Assembly (NCBI GenBank): GCA_024244665.1
Contig: JAAEOI010000409.1
Span: forward strand, 1 to 17,250
Direction: 5' to 3'
Origin: Bacteroidota bacterium
GTDB taxonomy: Bacteria; Bacteroidota; Bacteroidia; Bacteroidales; GCA-2748055
Length of the DNA: 17,250 nt
The notes under the pieces were generated by a model, which saw only the letters and a list, made by a program, of their open reading frames with translations, searched no databases and was not told the DNA's origin. Position 1 is the stretch's first letter. Each line of letters begins with the position of its first letter. A program made the position numbers and the translations under genes. Positions 16,743-17,250 of this stretch are shown here, piece after piece.

Positions 16743-17250
16743 ATGAGAACCATAACACTATTATCACTTGTTGTTGCAAGCTTGTGCGGAGCGACCCGCT
16801 GTCTTGCTGCTCCAGTAGCCGACAACCCGATTACGGTACGTGTTGCTTCCTATAATGTTGAGTTCAGCAAAAGCGCGACCCCTGAACAGATTGGTGAGAT
16901 GTTCAAGCCATACAAGCTGGATATCATCGGCTTTGACGAAGCTCCAGATGGTGACTGGACAGCTCGCGTGGGCAAAGTGCTGGGAATGGAATACTGCTAT
17001 GTTGGCAGGATCTCATCGGCAAATCACAAAGATAAATACAAGACAATTCTCAGCCGGACACCCTTAGAAGGCACGGAAGAACACCAACTCACAAGCACGG
17101 GCCGTGGCTGGAATCCCGCGTCGGTTGTCAGAGCTGTGACTCAGATTGATGGAGTTTCCTTCGCATTTTACTCGCTGCATATTAGTAAATCGGGCGCGAC
17201 GGATGGCCATGCGCATTACCTTGCGACCAAGGTTCTCCCGAAAGAGAACA
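16743..17250 (+). CDS. EEP-family (endonuclease/exonuclease/phosphatase) secreted protein, 3' truncated by window edge
   Basis: Starts at ATG 16743, 12 bases after the GH106 stop, with AAGGA about seven bases upstream, and stays open to the window end (169 codons). A Sec signal (LLSLVVASLCGATRCLAA) precedes an EEP domain: VASYNVEF with Asn38, DIIGFDEAPDG with metal-binding Glu66, and FAFYSLHIS, the equivalent of the family's third strand motif. The downstream GDFN and SDH motifs would lie beyond the window, so activity cannot be judged. It differs clearly from the EEP domain of the fusion two genes upstream (FDEAP against VQETR), so it is a separate subfamily, not a recent duplicate. Being exported, it more likely acts on a phosphorylated glycan or a nucleic acid outside the cell than in DNA repair. 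Confidence 0.8.
   Translation, partial: MRTITLLSLVVASLCGATRCLAAPVADNPITVRVASYNVEFSKSATPEQIGEMFKPYKLDIIGFDEAPDGDWTARVGKVLGMEYCYVGRISSANHKDKYKTILSRTPLEGTEEHQLTSTGRGWNPASVVRAVTQIDGVSFAFYSLHISKSGATDGHAHYLATKVLPKEN

Noticed and set aside
1..17250. Mobile element, integrase, CRISPR array or tRNA
   Set aside because: No transposase or recombinase motifs, no regularly spaced repeats and no cloverleaf-like sequence were noticed; the composition mosaic alone does not show a mobile element.

Overview
The window looks like part of a secreted glycan-degradation operon from a Bacteroidota-type genome (Marinilabiliales/Prolixibacteraceae-like, by inference). Three things suggest this: nearly every protein starts with a lipoprotein or Sec signal ending in Bacteroidota-style sequences such as YGQ, RAQ, HAQ or FGQ; upstream regions are A-rich with weak or variable Shine-Dalgarno sequences; and the gene content is polysaccharide-utilisation-locus (PUL)-like. 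Verrucomicrobiota, Planctomycetota and related phyla carry the same enzyme families and cannot be excluded. No 16S, ribosomal or SusC/SusD gene is present to settle it.

All real genes lie on the + strand with short gaps, so they probably form one transcript. In order: (1) the C-terminal end of an unidentified protein, stop at 155-157, with a hairpin over its stop codon; (2) a sulfatase remnant at 282-889 that has lost its catalytic core and a second internal piece; (3) a GH95 alpha-L-fucosidase/alpha-L-galactosidase lipoprotein, 898-3309; (4) a GH32 beta-fructosidase with N-terminal beta-sandwich domains, 3341-5620; (5) a short-form GH106 alpha-L-rhamnosidase, 5736-8300; (6) a DUF5703/GH95-like (alpha/alpha)6 enzyme, 8340-10802; (7) an unusual two-enzyme protein, 10870-13860, joining an intact endonuclease/exonuclease/phosphatase (EEP) domain to a GH67-like alpha-glucuronidase module; (8) a second, longer GH106 enzyme, 13920-16730; (9) the start of a second EEP-family protein, 16743 to the window end.

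Together the genes suggest exo-acting removal of L-sugars (rhamnose, fucose or L-galactose), a uronic acid, a fructoside and possibly phosphate or phosphodiester groups from a complex branched polysaccharide. A sulfate-removal step appears to have been lost. A rhamnogalacturonan-II-like pectin, an algal rhamnose/uronate polymer or a bacterial exopolysaccharide would each fit; the sequence does not choose among them. Base composition changes sharply between adjacent genes (GC-rich GH95 and second GH106, AT-rich GH32 and DUF5703 genes), which suggests a mosaic assembled by transfer.

The most distinctive item is the EEP/GH67-like fusion, paired with a second EEP gene two genes downstream. No RNA genes, CRISPR arrays, insertion sequences or integrase genes were seen, and no gene-free stretch exceeds 300 bases.
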